This document shows positions 5,161-6,881 of a stretch of 6,881 bases of DNA, in pieces. Both the position numbers and the translations under genes were made by a program. The notes under the pieces were generated by a model. That model ran no database searches. It saw only the letters and a list, made by a program, of their open reading frames with translations, and was not told the origin of the DNA. How positions within the stretch are numbered: the first letter of the stretch is position 1; every line of letters starts with the position of its first letter. This stretch comes from an uncultured Chlamydiaceae bacterium. Lineage in GTDB: Bacteria; Chlamydiota; Chlamydiia; Chlamydiales; Parachlamydiaceae. The DNA is taken from contig CAMFKA010000115.1 of NCBI GenBank assembly GCA_945957185.1, forward strand, positions 1 to 6,881, written 5' to 3'.

Positions 5161-6686
5161 CGCTAAAAGCCTTTTTTTCCTCTTTAGATCCATCAAACAA
5201 ACTAGCGTTGTCTTCCAAAACTAAAAAAAGGCTCACAGATACGCGTCGCTTCATCCAACATTTGTTGCGTCAAAAGATCACTGTTTATGGATTGACGACA
5301 GGGTTTGCTGATCTGCGAGACCGCTCTGTCAACCCTGATTCAGCTTCCGAATTGTCTTTGAATCTGATTCGCAGCCACGATGCAGGAATCGGAGAGCTCT
5401 TACCTAGCGATATTGTCCTCGGAGCAATGATTTTGCGGGCAAATTCTCTTGCCAAAGGACACTCCGGATTTGAACTCAAAAGCCTTGAAACCCTTTTGAA
5501 AATGATTGAACATCGAATTATTCCCGAAATACCCTGTACAGGGTCTTTGGGAGCTAGTGGAGACCTTGCTTTCTTAGCAAGGTTGGGAATGGCGATGTGC
5601 GGAGAAGAGGTTCCTGTAGTATGTGAAGGGAAAAAAACGACAGCTAAACTAGCACTAAAGAAATTTGCGATTGCTCCTTTCAAACCCTCTGCAAAGGAGG
5701 GGTTGGCCTTAACAAATGGCACCGCATTCATGGCTGCAGGGTTGGCGTTGGCATACAGAGACACAGAAATACAGTTTAAAACAATGCTAGATCTGATGGG
5801 ACTATTTTTAAATGCAGTAAAGGCAACGCCTGCTGCATTTAGCGATTGTCTCCAGCAGGTGAGGGGACATCCGGGTCAAATTCATATCGCAAATGAATTT
5901 CATAAACGGCTACAGGGATCTCCATTTCAAAATCCCAAAAAAATACAAGACGACTACTGCATTAGATGTTTACCTCAATTGCTTGGGCCAAAATGGGATC
6001 TCATCAAATCATTCCGATCGACAATTGAACGAGAACTCGATGCTGCAACCGATAATCCTCTGATTTTTCGCGGCAAAGAGATCACTCCAGATGTGCCAAT
6101 GGCAAATCGCTACAATTTTGAAGGTGAGGAGTGGGCAGTGTTATCGGGAGGGAATTTTCACGGAGAAGTGATCTCAACAATCTGCGACGCCATCGTCGCG
6201 GCACAGGCGAAGGCAGCACTGATTTTGGAAAGACAGATCACCTACATGTTGAATCCGTTGCGAAATAAAGGGGTTTTACCCATTTATCTGATTCCCACGC
6301 AAGCGAACGAAGGGCTGCATTCGGGATATATCATCACTCAATACACCGCCAACGCGTTGACGCACAAGATCTGTTTGCTGGCAGCACCTGTGCAGCCGTT
6401 TAATTTGACCAGCGGAAATGAATCGGAAGATATCGTGAGCTATGGTGCGACTGCTGTGGAGAGATTGAGAGATCAAAATCAACTGCTAAAGCAGCTTTTA
6501 GCGATTTATGCAACGGTGGTCATGCAAGCATATGCACTGCAGCGGGAATACATTCCTAAAAAATTGCTGCGGGGAGCATGGTGTGAGAAATTTTATGAAG
6601 CAGAGCTCAAAAAAACGGGGCTTTCGTATCCTTTTACGAGCGACATGCCATTCCAATCCAGGTATGAGCAGCACATGAATATCTAA
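5127..6686 (+). CDS. hutH: Histidine/aromatic amino acid ammonia-lyase (HAL family)
   Basis: MIO-dependent ammonia-lyase, 519 residues, full length (HAL is about 505-515). The expected reaction is L-histidine to trans-urocanate plus ammonia in the cytoplasm, by a homotetramer. The MIO prosthetic group forms from Ala143-Ser144-Gly145 in GSLGASGDLAFLARLG, at almost the same number as in Pseudomonas putida HAL. Other active-site counterparts are Tyr54 (VYGLTTGF), Ser83-His84 (NLIRSHDAGIGE), Asn197 (LTNGTA), the QDDYCIRCLPQ block (Gln274, Tyr277, Arg280), TDNPL at 308-312, and Phe344 in SGGNFHGE. The SH pair, and Glu434-Asp435 at the place of the histidine-binding Glu, favour histidine over phenylalanine or tyrosine. 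However, the normally conserved ANQEDHVSM segment reads GNESEDIVSY and the MIO loop has LAFLARLG for LAPLAHLA, so substrate should be tested. No hutU, hutI or hutG lies in the window, unlike a classical hut operon. Co-translated with the upstream transporter. Confidence 0.92.
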   Translation: MQISIGSDHQLTLKAFFSSLDPSNKLALSSKTKKRLTDTRRFIQHLLRQKITVYGLTTGFADLRDRSVNPDSASELSLNLIRSHDAGIGELLPSDIVLGAMILRANSLAKGHSGFELKSLETLLKMIEHRIIPEIPCTGSLGASGDLAFLARLGMAMCGEEVPVVCEGKKTTAKLALKKFAIAPFKPSAKEGLALTNGTAFMAAGLALAYRDTEIQFKTMLDLMGLFLNAVKATPAAFSDCLQQVRGHPGQIHIANEFHKRLQGSPFQNPKKIQDDYCIRCLPQLLGPKWDLIKSFRSTIERELDAATDNPLIFRGKEITPDVPMANRYNFEGEEWAVLSGGNFHGEVISTICDAIVAAQAKAALILERQITYMLNPLRNKGVLPIYLIPTQANEGLHSGYIITQYTANALTHKICLLAAPVQPFNLTSGNESEDIVSYGATAVERLRDQNQLLKQLLAIYATVVMQAYALQREYIPKKLLRGAWCEKFYEAELKKTGLSYPFTSDMPFQSRYEQHMNI

Positions 6687-6713
6687 AATAGTCTTTGTTG
6701 CATAAATAACCAC

Positions 6714-6753
6714 TGAGCCAGTGAGATCACAGAGGGGGGATGAGCCGGTGAGA
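6714..6753 (+). repeat. Two copies of a 13-bp motif, 27 bp apart
   Basis: TGAGCCAGTGAGA (6714-6726) and TGAGCCGGTGAGA (6741-6753) differ by one base. The first also forms a small hairpin with the preceding bases (CACTG 6711-6715 with CAGTG 6719-6723). It lies just past the lyase stop in noncoding DNA; function unknown and possibly chance. Confidence 0.6.
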
Positions 6754-6757
6754 GTTC

Positions 6758-6790
6758 AATGTTCATTACGTGAATGAGCATTTAATTCTA
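6758..6790 (+). terminator. Weak candidate terminator for the hdeD-transporter-lyase genes
   Basis: AATGTTCATT (6758-6767) pairs with AATGAGCATT (6773-6782) through ten positions, one of them G-U, around a 5-base loop, followed by TAATTCTA. The stem is AT-rich and the T-tract poor, so this is only the best candidate in the 150 bp after the lyase stop (6687-6836), which otherwise holds no ORF that I can support. Confidence 0.3.
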
Positions 6791-6836
6791 ATAAATGAAA
6801 ATCACGATGTCTTTATTATAATTGAATGATATGATC

Positions 6837-6881
6837 CTGTCTCTTATACACATCTCCGAGCCCACGAGACCGGAGCCTATC
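6837..6881 (+). other. Nextera transposase adapter and index (sequencing artefact)
   Basis: The last 45 bases are library adapter. CTGTCTCTTATACACATCT (6837-6855) is the 19-bp Tn5 mosaic end used in Illumina Nextera kits, followed by CCGAGCCCACGAGAC (6856-6870), the read-2 side adapter. CGGAGCCT (6871-6878) sits exactly where the 8-base i7 index belongs, and ATC begins the flow-cell sequence. This is untrimmed read-through at a contig end, not a natural Tn5 or IS50 end, since real IS50 sequence would not continue with the synthetic adapter. Confidence 0.97.

Noticed and set aside
5285..5764. 159-codon ORF on the - strand
   Set aside because: It lies wholly antisense to the conserved ammonia-lyase core, including the MIO region, and shows no family features.
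6837..6855. Natural Tn5/IS50 end
   Set aside because: The sequence goes straight on into the synthetic Nextera adapter and index, so it is a library artefact.

Overview
This looks like a piece of a bacterial chromosome of moderate GC, cut off inside gnd at the left end. The right end runs into sequencing-library adapter. The gene mix (6-phosphogluconate dehydrogenase with a conventional C-terminus, a TA module, a Fic protein, an HdeD-like protein, an MFS carrier and a histidine ammonia-lyase homologue) would fit a host-associated Gram-negative. My best guess is an environmental chlamydia (Parachlamydiales-like), but this rests on general impression of the proteins and no marker gene here proves it.

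Layout. (1) 1-950, + strand: the C-terminal two-thirds of gnd, oxidative pentose phosphate pathway. (2) 953-3165, everything on the - strand: a HigB/HigA-type toxin-antitoxin pair and a full-length Fic protein. The sampled lines here are clearly AT-richer (about 30-42% GC) than those on either side (about 43-58%). The fic gene lies between two almost identical 42-bp repeats whose ends are inverted copies of each other. The toxin gene is preceded by a perfect 30-bp palindrome. I read this block as an acquired island inserted tightly against the 3' end of gnd. (3) 3219-6686, + strand: hdeD, an MFS transporter and a histidine/aromatic amino acid ammonia-lyase. The transporter and lyase overlap by 34 bp with a strong internal SD, so they are certainly co-translated; hdeD lies 46 bp upstream, with a perfect extended -10 in the gap.

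How the genes may work together. The transporter-lyase pair suggests uptake of an amino acid (histidine is the best guess) and its deamination to ammonia plus an unsaturated acid. With an HdeD-like acid-stress protein immediately upstream, an acid-tolerance or nitrogen/carbon-scavenging role is plausible but is inference only. No hutU, hutI or hutG is visible, so the fate of urocanate cannot be told from this window.

(4) 6687-6836: noncoding, with a weak hairpin and a short repeated motif. (5) 6837-6881: Illumina Nextera transposase adapter plus index, not biological; the contig should be trimmed there.
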